NCBI GenBank assembly: GCA_907165135.1 | Contig: OU015568.1 | Coordinates: 13,772,501 to 13,836,500, forward strand | DNA length: 64,000 nucleotides | Source: Oikopleura dioica | Lineage: Eukaryota; Chordata; Appendicularia; Copelata; Oikopleuridae | Direction: 5' to 3' | Shown here: positions 12,220 through 22,625 of the stretch, piece by piece | Numbering within the stretch: position 1 is the first letter of the stretch | How the letters are laid out: every line of letters starts with the position of its first letter | The notes under the pieces: generated by a model | Databases searched by the model: none | Seen by the model: only the letters and a program-made list of their open reading frames with translations | What the model was told of the DNA's origin: nothing | Position numbers and translations under genes: made by a program

Positions 12220-12630
12220 CTAAAATGAAGTGTTGATCAGGGTTAAATAGTAGCGGTCAAAAGCAGGGCGAAAATGGATCTTGAGGGTGTTTTCGAGTTC
12301 CTGCATTTGTTTTCGTATGTCGCGAACTTTCTTGCCGATATCGTCTTCTCGCTTATCAGCGCCTTCCCACATGCGCTGGTCAAACATGGCTTTCATATCG
12401 TCCAAGCGTTTGCAGTGCTAAAAATAAATAACAAAAGTTCCGTTTATCCGCTCTTTTACCTCAGGTATTTTGTGTTCATGAAAGACGATTTTCTCTGGCC
12501 AGACAGCGCTCATGAATTCAATTTCGTCCACAAAGTCTTGTGTGTAAATTCGAAAATCACGCATCTTCCTCAATCCTCTCGTATATTGATCTTCGTACGC
12601 AGCTCGCTCTTCATCAGTTAGGTCGGCCAT
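12220..12630 (-). CDS. Small helical protein B of a tandem pair (122 aa)
   Basis: Exons 12630-12460 and 12417-12220 (42-bp intron) encode 122 aa: MADLTDEERAAYEDQYTRGL, then IPEHCKRLDDMKAM, then IHFRPAFDRYYLTL. It is paralogous to the 11689-12095 gene with the same length and intron site. A perfect TATAAAAGG lies about 40 bp upstream of the ATG (12665-12673, minus strand), giving it the clearest promoter of this group. Confidence 0.7.
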
Positions 12631-12664
12631 CTTGAAAGACTGGTGGCATCTGAATTTCGCTCGG

Positions 12665-12673
12665 CCTTTTATA
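12665..12673 (-). promoter_or_regulatory. TATA box (TATAAAAGG)
   Basis: TATAAAAGG on the minus strand about 35-43 bp before the ATG of the 12220-12630 gene, so the 5' leader would be very short. Confidence 0.6.
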
Positions 12674-12854
12674 CTCCGACTTGATTTATCGTGAATATCT
12701 TTGAAAAAAGCGCGATTTTTGATTTAGTCATCGGTTTAGCTTTTTCCAACTTTGAGCGAAAAGTAAAATTCTTCGTATAATAAAAAAGTGGCGCCCGAGG
12801 GGAGCGCTCGTCTCGTAGTTCTATTTTCTTTTTACTAGCTTTCATTTTGTAAAC

Positions 12855-13951
12855 ATGTTGATTAAAAGCTTGGAGTTTTTTGAAGACGTAAAAGCGGACT
12901 TTCCTTGTTTTATGGTTGAGAATTCTAATCGTCATTGTCACAATCCGATTCTCCAAACCGTCAAATCTTTGGGCGTTCTAAAGAAACTGCAGCGAATTTC
13001 TTTCTTTATTGAAAGTTATTTCAACAAGGAAACAAACAGAATAGAGAATAGAGTAGTTGTAAGACAACACGAATGGCTTATTGAGTACTCGCCTTCTTTT
13101 TGTGTTCATCAGATGTATCTAAATAAGATATATGATAATTTACCATCAATGACTTCTTACGGTGTAACTTCAAGCGGATGCCCAGCAGTAAACTTCGGTC
13201 GGCGGAAGGTTATGGATCACATGTGCAAAGTGCAGCGCGAGTTCATCTATGATCGCAACTTACCTGAAGGATTTTTTTGCAACATTCAGAAGGTTATTTA
13301 TCCGAATTTGAAAGAGGTCTTTTTCTCATTGAATCCTGGCAAAAATTGTGATTACCCTTTTCGCATACTTCTCGTTTTATATGGACAGCTCTGGGCTCGA
13401 TCTTTGTTGGAGAAAGATTCACGTTTTCAAACTTTGGACAATCAACCTGACGTCAAAGCAATTGACCATTTTATCGAAAATCTTTTAAAAGAAATCGGAA
13501 TTCCTCATGATGAAATTTACCCTCAACTAGCGCCGCAGGATGAATTTCTGTATCATATTACAATCTGTAGATTAGTTTATGGAAGTTATTACAGATTAGC
13601 GTGCCATCGAATGGCGTATTATTTTGGAAGCGTCTATTCTTCTATGCCGTGGTTTGGAAGCAAGCAAATGTTTCGACGATATATTCAAGACCTAGAAGAA
13701 AAAGCGATGGCTTGCGGTTATACTTTCGTGAGTTTTCTTTTTTCGATGCTTCAATAACGATTAAGTTTCATCCGTTCTTCCTTACGACTAGTGAAGCGTC
13801 CGATATTGCGGCTGATTCTTACGTTCCTCGGCAGGAAGTTAGAAAATTCAATATCTTCAGGAAAATAGCCTTCGAACAATCAAGACCTGCATCTGTTATC
13901 GTTGATCGTGAATGTTTTGATGATATCATTGATTTGTATAGGCATAATTAG
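12855..13951 (+). CDS. Hypothetical protein, 352 aa, first of a tandem pair
   Basis: Exon 12855-13727, a 38-bp intron, then exon 13766-13951. Shared blocks with the next gene (14064-15021) include [VI]xREFIY[DE]N, YPNLxxFF and Q[LI]WAR[SG]LxExD, so the two arose by duplication. No membrane span or signal. Not recognised; the size and pairing could fit a structural or replication accessory factor, but nothing decides it. Confidence 0.65.
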
Positions 13952-14063
13952 TAAAATATGGCGTTACATCCGAAGATTGAAAAAGCGCGAATCGATCTAC
14001 TTTTAAGAGCTCTTGAGCGCTGTGTCTAATAAATATCTCTCTTATTCTTACTTTATTTGAATT

Positions 14064-15021
14064 ATGAAAAAAATTTATGAAGAATATACTAGTAATAAAC
14101 TGCATCAATATGATGTTGGAGTCGTGGTTACCCATCAGAATCGATTTCAAAGCGATCAGCCCATTCTTTACGAGTTTTTGTGCAGCGGGGTTACTAGCGT
14201 GTCGTCAAAAATTATGTTTTTTGTAAAAGAGAATATTGACGAAAAAACTGGTACACGGTCTTCTTCGATAGTTATCAGACAAGTTGAGGACTGTATTTCA
14301 CCTGGACCGCCTTCAAATATTCATTCGTCGCCTAACGAGCTGGTAAAAATTAAAAAGAAAACCGTTAAAGAATTTTTGAACGATCGACTTCAAGAAGACG
14401 CGACTTACTGCTTAGGTTATAAAAAAATAAAGAATGGAGTTATCAAGCGGGAATTCATTTACGAAAACAAGAAATTATCGTGTACCGTTCAATGCTACAA
14501 ATATCCAAATCTTACCGTATTTTTTCGAAATTTGAACTTGTTTGGCAAAGCTTTCTTATGTGAAAAGGCGTTATATGCTGCATACGCTCAAATCTGGGCG
14601 CGAGGACTTATGGAAATGGACCCTGCGTACGCGTCGGATAAAAAGAAGATTGATGAGCGCGTTTTTTCTCTATGTCGTGCGGCTCAGATGAAATCTAGTG
14701 AATACATGGTATCAAAAATGGGCGAAGTTACTGTGCATTTTTATTATGTCACTGCAAAAATGTTTCTCCAGCGCGATCGAGGCCAATATTTTGGAGACAA
14801 CAAGGACCTTGGCGAGAAATGGATTGCCCTGCTCAATAGTAAATGTGAGTTTTTTTTTGAAATTTTATTAACTTTATCTAGGGCCAACTCCTGCACTTGA
14901 GCACAATTCGTTCCCCCTGCACTTCCGGAAATATCTTGCTGAACAAAGATGCTGCTGTGCAAACGAAGAATGCGATCAAAGATTTTGCTCCCATAAAGAA
15001 ATGCCGTGTGTTTTTATGTAA
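14064..15021 (+). CDS. Hypothetical protein, 306 aa, second of a tandem pair, Cys-rich tail
   Basis: Exons 14064-14844 and 14882-15021. The body is paralogous to the 352-aa gene just upstream (REFIYEN, KYPNLTVFF, QIWARGLMEMD). After the intron the tail contains CCCANEECDQRFCSH and a final MPC, a likely metal-binding cluster absent from the paralogue. It ends 43 bp from the convergent packaging ATPase gene. Confidence 0.65.
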
Positions 15022-15064
15022 TTTTTTTATTCATGTCAGTATTCAATAAATTTATATTGGAAAT

Positions 15065-15804
15065 CTATTGTGACAGGCCAAACATCCATGGTGCACCACC
15101 CAATCCATCCACCTCTCCGAAGTAATTCGTAATTACTCTTGGTTGATCCGCGTGTCGGACGTCACGTTGAAGTATGATGTAATTGTAGTTGGGGATTCTT
15201 CGTTCTTTGAAGAGCTTCATGGCTTGATTGTAAGGCTCGACCAAGCCGCATTTAGTTGCAATCGTTTTGTTAATTCCACAGTCCGTATGATTGTTCATTA
15301 GAACAAAACTTGTCATGCAGTTTCTAAAAGGAGCGGTTAATTTAAAAAAACATAAAAAATATTGAAGACAAACCTTGCAGTAATGGCCTTTTTGCCCTTC
15401 TCATAAAAATTCTGGGCTATAAAGGCTAACGAGACACCCAAATGTCTACGCCCGTAGGAAAGTAAATATTCACAAGTATCACTTTCAACTGAAGACGACC
15501 ATAAATCGTCTACGACTATTAGGCTTTTACTGTCCGCCTCTATTTGAAAAGTGTCGTCTACCCACTCTCGTGAGGGAAGCCCTTCCATTAGATACAGTTG
15601 TTGGTTACTATGAGGGGTAATATGGAGCGGCTCTAGACGCGGCATAAAATAATATATAGATTCAATATCGCCGTTGATTCCGTCACACTCAATTAGGTTT
15701 TTTACAAAATTACTTTTACCTGTGCCGGTCGAGCCTGCAATAAGCAGTGAACAGGGATGACGGAAGCGAAAGTCGGGGACGAGTTTCGTTAAATGTTGAT
15801 GCAT
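15065..15804 (-). CDS. Packaging ATPase, FtsK/HerA (A32-like), 229 aa
   Basis: Exon 15804-15374, a 50-bp intron, and exon 15323-15065. Walker A is GSTGTGKS about 25-30 residues in, Walker B is LIVVDDL, and FIAQNFYEKG follows as the expected sensor region. The family pumps DNA into polinton, adintovirus and poxvirus-type capsids. It overlaps the upstream minus-strand gene by 16 bp. Shorter than some homologues, but all ATPase motifs are present, so it looks intact. Confidence 0.88.
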
Positions 15805-16175
15805 TTTACGAAAGCGACTTCAAATTGGCCGGCAATCCTTCCTGGGTAGTTCGGAGCGTTGGTGTCTGGCGGCGTGTATCCGTTGATACAGACAATGAGA
15901 GTTTTGTCCTGAAGATCAGTAAGTAGACCTGTCGGCTCGTAGAAGTAATTTCGAATTTCCGCTTCTTCTTGATTCCAATTCCTCGGATTGAAATGAAAGA
16001 AAGCTTCGCGATTTGTTTCCAATTTCTCTTGGCCTGGAAAGTTTATATCTCCAAGCTCAAATTTCTTGATTTTTCCGGTGACCTTGTGAGTTCCGCCGCT
16101 AAGCCAATTTTGGACGTTCAAGTTGTCAATTTTGACTTGAGTATAAGATTCAGCTCTTTTCGCTAGTTCGTCCAT
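15789..16175 (-). CDS. Possible penton-like minor capsid protein, 128 aa
   Basis: A single exon from ATG 16175, overlapping the ATPase start by 16 bp, so the two are co-transcribed. It is beta-rich with short strands (KVTGKIKKFELGD, TLIVCINGY, GQFEVAFVKC), consistent with a small single jelly roll. In polintons the penton gene often lies near the ATPase and capsid genes. The identification rests on position and composition only; 128 aa is short for a penton protein. Confidence 0.45.
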   Translation of the reverse strand: MDELAKRAESYTQVKIDNLNVQNWLSGGTHKVTGKIKKFELGDINFPGQEKLETNREAFFHFNPRNWNQEEAEIRNYFYEPTGLLTDLQDKTLIVCINGYTPPDTNAPNYPGRIAGQFEVAFVKCINI

Positions 16176-16205
16176 TGTTCTGACGATTCTAATTACGGTC
16201 TCTCG

Positions 16206-16213
16206 CTTTTATA
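16206..16213 (-). promoter_or_regulatory. TATA box for the minor capsid/ATPase unit
   Basis: TATAAAAG on the minus strand about 31-38 bp upstream of the ATG at 16175. It faces a second TATA box on the plus strand 50 bp away, forming a compact divergent promoter. Confidence 0.6.
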
Positions 16214-16256
16214 CTTCTGTTTTCATGTTTCCGCTAAAGGGCGCTCGCGCCGCGCG

Positions 16257-16263
16257 TATAAAA
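16257..16263 (+). promoter_or_regulatory. TATA box for the integrase unit
   Basis: TATAAAA on the plus strand in GC-rich surroundings, 167 bp before the first ATG (16430) and paired with the divergent box at 16206-16213. Confidence 0.55.
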
Positions 16264-16429
16264 CCGGATACCGTAACAATTTACCTTTAATCTTATTATT
16301 GTTCCTTTTCAAGTGACAACAAAAAAAGAAAATCAATTATCCAGGTATTTATGCACGAAACTTTTATGTTAATCTGGGATTAATTTGTGTTTTTGTGAGC
16401 ATGAGTGTAACACTTTATTTTTAAAGACA

Positions 16430-17569
16430 ATGGCTGGTCAAATTGACCTCAATAAAATACCCTTGAACGGTGGCTGTTATTTTTCACTGTCGCAAATGTT
16501 AAACATTTGCTCCTTTTGGGAAATTAATCCTCTAACTAATAGAGTGAGAGTTCGCGCCCCAAAAACAAAAGCAGAGCCGTATCCCGACTATGATACCGAG
16601 GAAGAGGGCACCGCCAAGCTACTTGCAGGACTTTGCAACCGGAAAATACCTCGAGGACAGGCTAGACGGTCTCGACGAATTAGAGGTCAAGCGCCTCGAG
16701 ACCGAGGCGAGGAAGCGAGTGAGCTCGAGTCCGGCTTTGAAGAGGAAACGGGGTCGCCCACGAAAGGTGAAACAACCCTTAACGGAGCAAACAATTACGA
16801 CTACTCTGAATCCGAGATCAGCGACGACTATTCAAAATCTTCAAGACGGCGCGAAGTCAAATCAAGAGGTCGGAAAAGGCGGAGAGTTGGATCAATGGAC
16901 GAAGACAGTATCGAAGAAAGTCAACCAGTTGCGAGGCGTAAACGAAGAAGAATTGAAGCGCCTAAAGAAGTACGACGAAAAAGGAGGAAAAACGACGATG
17001 GCTATACTATCACCAGCGATGATTTCAGAAAATTCAGGGATTCAATTTATGACGCAACTCATCGCAGCCAGAAATCCAAAAACAGGCGAATTGAAATTTC
17101 CTCAGGAACTGATAGTGAGCAAATTTCCGACTTCAACGATCAAGATGACAGATCTTCTACCAAGAGCGACTCCAAAAGCGCCGACGAGTCTCAATTCTCG
17201 GACGATGATAATGACAAACGAAACGCCCGGGATGGAAGAAAAAATTCAAGAAATCCAAGAGAGCACTCCGTCATTGTCGAGAACCCCGCGTACAACTTCC
17301 ACAAGCGAAAAACTGAAAAAAATCGGGCTCCCGCTGGACGAGTTATTACAGTTAGAAAGCCCAAAGAGTCTGAGAAATCTGAACAGCTCCCCAAATCTCG
17401 AAAAAGGGGTAGACCTAGTAACTCAATTTCAACAAAACGGGCCCCAGCAAAGCGGAGACGAAAATCTCCTGAATACAGCGAGAATGAAGGCACCACCTCC
17501 GACACTGGAGACAACAACGAGGACGACGAGCCCGTTCTCGAATCAACAGCCAACTTCTGGTCCCGCTAA
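16430..17569 (+). CDS. Overlapping-frame protein, 379 aa, disordered nuclear type
   Basis: ATG 16430 (MAGQIDLNKIPLNGGCYF) opens a frame that stays open to 17569, overlapping the N-terminal third of the integrase frame for about 980 bp. After a folded-looking first 55 residues it is Arg/Lys/Ser/Asp-rich with nuclear-localisation-like RKRRR clusters and an AT-hook-like KRGRP. Its ATG precedes the integrase ATG (16590), so leaky scanning could give both. Alternatives are a +1 shift that makes it the N-terminus of integrase, or that only one frame is translated in the overlap. Confidence 0.45.
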   Translation: MAGQIDLNKIPLNGGCYFSLSQMLNICSFWEINPLTNRVRVRAPKTKAEPYPDYDTEEEGTAKLLAGLCNRKIPRGQARRSRRIRGQAPRDRGEEASELESGFEEETGSPTKGETTLNGANNYDYSESEISDDYSKSSRRREVKSRGRKRRRVGSMDEDSIEESQPVARRKRRRIEAPKEVRRKRRKNDDGYTITSDDFRKFRDSIYDATHRSQKSKNRRIEISSGTDSEQISDFNDQDDRSSTKSDSKSADESQFSDDDNDKRNARDGRKNSRNPREHSVIVENPAYNFHKRKTEKNRAPAGRVITVRKPKESEKSEQLPKSRKRGRPSNSISTKRAPAKRRRKSPEYSENEGTTSDTGDNNEDDEPVLESTANFWSR

Positions 17570-18578
17570 TAAACCGCCATATACGCTAGATTTATTTTAT
17601 AACCCTAAACAACCGTCTTTTTACAGCGGCTTTAATGTAGATCGATTTAAACGTATGAACGATTCTATTTCTCTCCATAAACCTCTTCATAGAAATTTCG
17701 CGCGTAACCCTATAATCGCGACTGACTTGTATTCTTGTCTTTTCGCTGATACAATTCTAGCCTATCAAAACTATGGCGAATTCAACAATAATTACAAATA
17801 TATTTTGTGCGTTGTTGATGCCTTATCAAGGCAGAGCTTCGTTCGTAAATTACTTAGCAAAGAGTCTGGAGAATTAGCGACCAATCTTGAATCCATTTTT
17901 CAAACACTAGACTTGCCAGGGCACACTTTTTTCGTGACAGATCAAGGATCTGAATTTCAGCAAGAAGTCCCTACGCTTCTGGCAAAATATGGAATGACTC
18001 GAGTTTTTAATACGGGGCCTCATAAAGCATCCATTGTTGAGCGTTTCAAGTAAGTCTTTATTTTTAATTGTTTCAAAATAGTATTTAATTTCAGTAAAAC
18101 TCTTGAAGCACGACTTGGAAGAGCTTTCACGAGTCAAGGGAACGTTAAACGTTGGGTTCATATTTTACAACCTGTAAATACTGCAATCAATAATACTGTG
18201 CATTCTTCCACTAACGTTAAACCTGCAGATGTAAATCGCTATAATGCTCGGCAACTATTTGACTATTTAGAATCAAAACGATCTAAGCAGTATCGTCAAA
18301 CATGGAGTAAGCTTCATGTTGGCGATGTTGTTAGAATTCCTCGTAAGAATATCAAACGCTTTGAAAAAGGTTTTACTCCTAAGTGGACTACAGAACTTTT
18401 TCAAATTTATCAAATTCATCATGGAGCTAGGGTTTTTTCATTTACTCTTATAAATTCAAAAGGCGTTAAATTAGATAGACGTTTTTATGAAAAAGAATTA
18501 AATCTAGTTATGACACTTTCTGAATTGAAACAAAGACGCTTGCGCCAACGGTATAGATTTTTATTCGTTTTTGTTTAG
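16590..18578 (+). CDS. DDE integrase (retroviral-type, Maverick), 647 aa
   Basis: Exons 16590-18049 and 18095-18578. The long N-terminal region (about 300 aa) is low-complexity with an AT-hook-like KRKRGRPRK. The catalytic core follows: ATDLYSCLFAD with the first Asp, YILCVVDALSR, FFVTDQGSEF with the second Asp, and KASIVERFN with the Glu. The C-terminal part (VGDVVRI ... FEKGFTPKW ... LDRRFYEKEL) matches the DNA-binding end of Maverick integrases. The family makes the 6-bp staggered insertion seen here. Ends TAG directly before the ATG of the Arg-rich peptide. The start may instead lie in the overlapping frame at 16430. Confidence 0.88.
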
Positions 18579-18776
18579 ATGACAAGCAGATCTTATCTTG
18601 TGAAACCACGATTATCGCGATTACGAAATTTGGGTCTAGCTGCACCTTCGACTCGTCAACGAAAACGGCGACGGCGACCACGCCGACGTCGACGAGCTCC
18701 TCGAACTCGTCGATTGAGACGTCAAAGAAGACCAAATCGAAAACGGAGAAAGCGCCGACGAAGGCGACGAACATGA
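18579..18776 (+). CDS. Arg-rich protamine/mu-like core peptide, 65 aa
   Basis: The ATG abuts the integrase stop codon. Roughly half of the residues after position 25 are Arg, with Pro and Lys (RQRKRRRRPRRRRRAPRTR). Composition is that of protamines and of the adenovirus pX/mu core peptide, which condense genomes in the particle. Position between integrase and capsid genes fits a virion core role. Homology cannot be claimed from composition alone. Confidence 0.6.
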   Translation: MTSRSYLVKPRLSRLRNLGLAAPSTRQRKRRRRPRRRRRAPRTRRLRRQRRPNRKRRKRRRRRRT

Positions 18777-18792
18777 ACGACGGCTCGCCAAA

Positions 18793-18984
18793 ATGTTCAA
18801 AATGCTCGGATTGCTACATGTCAACACTAAAAAGAACATATTTTTAATAATTTTAATCGCCATTGTTTTTACTCACCTTCTTTTAGTTTCCCTCATTTAT
18901 GCTCACATTAACATAATATCTTTAAAATTAGGGGTTATTATACCGTTGCTCACTAAACATAAGCTTAGTGATCTTTTCGGCTAG
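18793..18984 (+). CDS. Small membrane protein, 63 aa
   Basis: ATG 18793, preceded by A-rich sequence, starts MFKMLGLLHVNTKKN and continues into a 25-residue hydrophobic span (IFLIILIAIVFTHLLLVSLI), then a second weaker one. It lies between the Arg-rich peptide and the capsid gene. Possibly a viroporin-like or virion membrane protein; function unknown. Confidence 0.45.
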   Translation: MFKMLGLLHVNTKKNIFLIILIAIVFTHLLLVSLIYAHINIISLKLGVIIPLLTKHKLSDLFG

Positions 18985-19031
18985 AATTCACTTGTTCACT
19001 ATTTGTTATAATAAAATTTTAGTGCTTCACC

Positions 19032-20927
19032 ATGGAAGAAAACTTTGGAAATCTTCTTTACTACAAGAAACCTAGAAAGACTTCGGACCCCTACGCTGGA
19101 TATAAAGTTCTTCACACCCTCGGCGATTTTTCTGCGGGTAACGGAAAAATAACATTCGCAATGCCGCCTGACAAATTACCAATCAAACTGGACAGATGTG
19201 CGATTCTTTTTCAACTCAAAATGCCTTCTAATTTTGTTCCTGATAACGGCTTTGCATCGAAGATCATAGATAAATTCAATTTTTATATATTGGATGAATG
19301 TATCTTTTCAACTTGGACAAACGGCTTGGAATACCTGTTTTTTAACAATTTCGTCAAAAAGCTCAATTACTCGCCAAAAGCTCAGGAAGTCGAATTATTC
19401 CCGGAAGGACACTACGACTCCTACGATGCTGACGCTGATGAATTGCTAGAGTTAAAGTGCAAGCACAATGGCTTAAATCTTGTTGAAAATCGACAGCAAT
19501 ATGCGATGGAAGAATGGAAAGAATTGGAGAAACCTATCAAAATTTCAACAGGTAAAAACGCTGTCGATTGCGAAATGCTGTATCATCGATACCTTGTTCG
19601 ATCTCCAATTAGCCACGGATTGGCGAGACAGCAGAGAGTTTTACCCGCGGATTCACGAGTGAAGTTTGAAATCCTTACTCAAAGTGGGGTTTCAACAGAT
19701 AAACCGGAGACACCTAGGCGGATGGCAATGAGGTGGAGCGAATATCAGAAAGTCAGAACTTTAGAAAAAAATATTTACAAGAAAGACGATAAGGGTCATC
19801 TCATCCAAATAATGACTTATCCATTTGACAAAAATATTCAATTGGTAAATGAATGGGTCGAACATTTGACGGAAGAAGAGTGTGACTGTGCTGCTTCTAA
19901 ATTTACAAGCGCTGATGAAGATACCGAGCCTGAATATCTTCAAATCGAACCTATTGGGGGAGATTATTTACCGAAAACCAGACTTAATGAACTATACACC
20001 AAAGGTACACCAGTGGATGAAAAAAACAATATTCAAGCAGTTCAAGGTACGTGGAGGGCTCATAAGGTGTATCGAAGAGTTCCTAAGTACGATAATATGG
20101 TCGAAGGCAATAACACGTATGTTATATTCTGGGCGAAGACTTCCACAGACTTTACCTTAACTACTGATATGCTCAGACATTTACAAATTGAGAGTGTTTT
20201 CTGCACTCCAACAAAAGATGAGCGACCGTTTATTATCGGTAAGAAACGGGCTAAAATCCCTTTTTATCATCCTCGATTATGTGTTGGAACATGGGCTCCG
20301 GGGTATAGAACTTATATTGTCGAATGTTCTCGGGGTTTATTTCCTGATATGCTGATTTTTACGGGAATGAGCGAAGCTCGAAAAATCCCTTCTTTCGAAA
20401 AATGCATAACTAAAACCTCTCTTTTTGAAGAAGGTTTTGAGATTGAGCAGTTTGAGATTTTAGTCGATAACGAGCACGCTCATGGAACTCCATGGAATTC
20501 TGCTCAAGACCATTATATAAATTTTCTCAAGCACAACGGTAGATACGCAAATAAAACAGTGGGGGAAGGCCTTGACTTTTTTCAGTTTTGTAACCAAAAC
20601 TGGTTTGTTCCCATTTATTTCGGTGATCGTCGAGATATGATGGGGACAGTTCAAATCCGAATAACGTTCAGAACTGCTCTGAAAACGGGTTGGGCTCCGT
20701 TTATCATGCGATATCCTGTGGACAATTTAATTTTGGACGCAGCAAGAAATGGTTTGTTTTAAATTTACAATAACTATTTTAACGATATTTTAGAAGCTTC
20801 CGTCGTTTCAAGGTCAAGCGTGATGTGCAAGGCGACTCCAGATAATCAAACTCCGTCAATACATCTAGATAATACAGAACAGATCGGGCGGGCTCCGCCG
20901 GCAAAACGATCTAAAATGTCGCGTTAG
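19032..20927 (+). CDS. Major capsid protein candidate (double jelly roll), 617 aa
   Basis: Exons 19032-20752 and 20795-20927. Size, position (between integrase/core peptide and polymerase) and beta-rich sequence fit the Maverick/adintovirus hexon-like capsid protein. The C-terminal part (about residues 490-575) has the typical ending of this fold, with an aromatic stretch FFQFCNQNWFVPIYF, a VQIRITFRTAL strand and MRYPVDNLIL. The spliced tail is basic and disordered, ending PPAKRSKMSR, a possible nuclear localisation signal. Identification is by architecture and resemblance, not alignment. Confidence 0.7.
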
Positions 20928-21048
20928 CGACTCCACAGAAGGCGCTGCGAGTTAGACTCATTGGTTTCTTTTTTGATGCTACTCTCTGCTGACATATATT
21001 CTATATAACGCTTACTGTGAATAAATCTCGTTGTAATACTTTTATCTT

Positions 21049-22521
21049 ATGAAGCGTTTTCTGCCAAATAAAGCAAAAGGATTATCGAAAACAAACTATC
21101 AAAAAAGACGAAGGTATTTATTAGCTTCTACAAACAGTCAGAGAACTGCTGAGAGTGCTTTCTTAGCAGAAAATGATGACGACAGTGAATCCGTTGATGT
21201 AGTTAGAAAGGCTCGTCGAAGACCTGATCCGTTAAATAGCGATGAGAGTTCTGATGAAAACGGCGAGCAAGATGGAAACCGCAGCCGCACTTCGAGTACT
21301 TCTAGCGAGGAGTATTCTCCAGCGAATCCGGATGATGAGCGTAACCAGTCTAACGTGTATGATACAATTTTGTTGGGGATAAACTGGTGGAATTATTTAA
21401 AAAAGATTCATCCAAAAATTCCGACGAAATTAAATCAAGAGCTGCGCGAGGAACTTTCAAAAGTTGATACAAGCGAACTTGTCAGAGAATTTGGTTTGTC
21501 GCCTACTAGAGCTGACTTACCTAAATTAGAACGTTTCTTAAACATCGATATTTACGCTTTATACGGAGGCTATTTTCGACCTCTTGGAATCAGTTATCGC
21601 CCGCATCGAGTTGGATCTCGCGAAAATGTTGAACAAGTTATTGGTCGATTAGAGTCTGTCAATCCAATGTCAGATCGTCCCTGCGTTGTTCTTCAAAGTG
21701 CGCGTCCTTACTTTTGGCGCCTTGGAACATTTCATCTTTTACCAACTAGGCGCACTTTTGAAGACCGCGATAAAAACTGGGTTTGTATTTGGAACGCGCT
21801 GGTGAAAGTTCGTTGGCCTAAGCTTCATTTACGAGAGTATAATCTAAAAATAGCGGAGATAAAAAAAGAGTTATTTGGCGAGGCGTACGCTGAAAAACAA
21901 TTTTCGATCGCAGATGGTATTTTTCAGAAAATAAGAAGTAAATACAAGGTCAATATTCGTCTTTTTGTCGGAAAAATTATAAACGACAACGTCAACTTGA
22001 AACGGTGTGTTTACGCGGCGATTGGAACTTCAGATTGTATCAATATGAATATATTGGCAGCTCCTATGCAAGAAGATGAGTTTGCAAACGAATTTAAACG
22101 GCTGACAAATCTTACTTACAGGGAATTCGATAATTATCCTGGATTGTTGCCACTTTATGCTGCAAACAAGGATTTTCAACGTCGATATAGTAAATGTTCA
22201 AGATATCTGGGTAAAAAGAAAACTGCTCAAATACTGCGGTGGACAAAACATCACAAGCACAATTTGCATGATGCGACTGAAGTTTTGCAAAGCGATGAAG
22301 AAGACATGCGAGAACTTGCAGGAACGTCTGCCATGGAAGCAACTGCTATGGACACAAATGCTATCGAAACACCTGGTATGGAAATGGACGCTATCGAAAC
22401 AACTGGTATGGACACGACGGCTACGGCCACGCCTGCTTTGGAAACAAATGACGATGATTTATCATTTGTCGATTTTGATAATTTGACGGAGAATGCAAGT
22501 ACTGAAAAAGTCAGGCAATAA
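21049..22521 (+). CDS. Hypothetical protein upstream of DNA polymerase, 490 aa
   Basis: A single exon with a basic N-terminus (MKRFLPNKAKGLSKTNYQKR), an acidic Ser-rich linker (residues about 40-100), a folded core (about 100-400) and a C-terminal degenerate repeat of TxxMxT[NT]AIET units followed by acidic residues. Family not recognised. It ends 104 bp before the polymerase ATG, and the polymerase frame stays open back to about 22507, so it could be a detached N-terminal part of the polymerase, for example a terminal-protein region. No intron or slippery site that joins the frames was found. Confidence 0.55.
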   Translation: MKRFLPNKAKGLSKTNYQKRRRYLLASTNSQRTAESAFLAENDDDSESVDVVRKARRRPDPLNSDESSDENGEQDGNRSRTSSTSSEEYSPANPDDERNQSNVYDTILLGINWWNYLKKIHPKIPTKLNQELREELSKVDTSELVREFGLSPTRADLPKLERFLNIDIYALYGGYFRPLGISYRPHRVGSRENVEQVIGRLESVNPMSDRPCVVLQSARPYFWRLGTFHLLPTRRTFEDRDKNWVCIWNALVKVRWPKLHLREYNLKIAEIKKELFGEAYAEKQFSIADGIFQKIRSKYKVNIRLFVGKIINDNVNLKRCVYAAIGTSDCINMNILAAPMQEDEFANEFKRLTNLTYREFDNYPGLLPLYAANKDFQRRYSKCSRYLGKKKTAQILRWTKHHKHNLHDATEVLQSDEEDMRELAGTSAMEATAMDTNAIETPGMEMDAIETTGMDTTATATPALETNDDDLSFVDFDNLTENASTEKVRQ

Positions 22522-22625
22522 ATCCTTTCGTTGATAACCAATGCGCAGTTTCAAAGAATGGTGACGATTCTAATTCAGCTCTTCAGACAGATGATGATTT
22601 ACTTCATTACAACTCTGATGATTTG

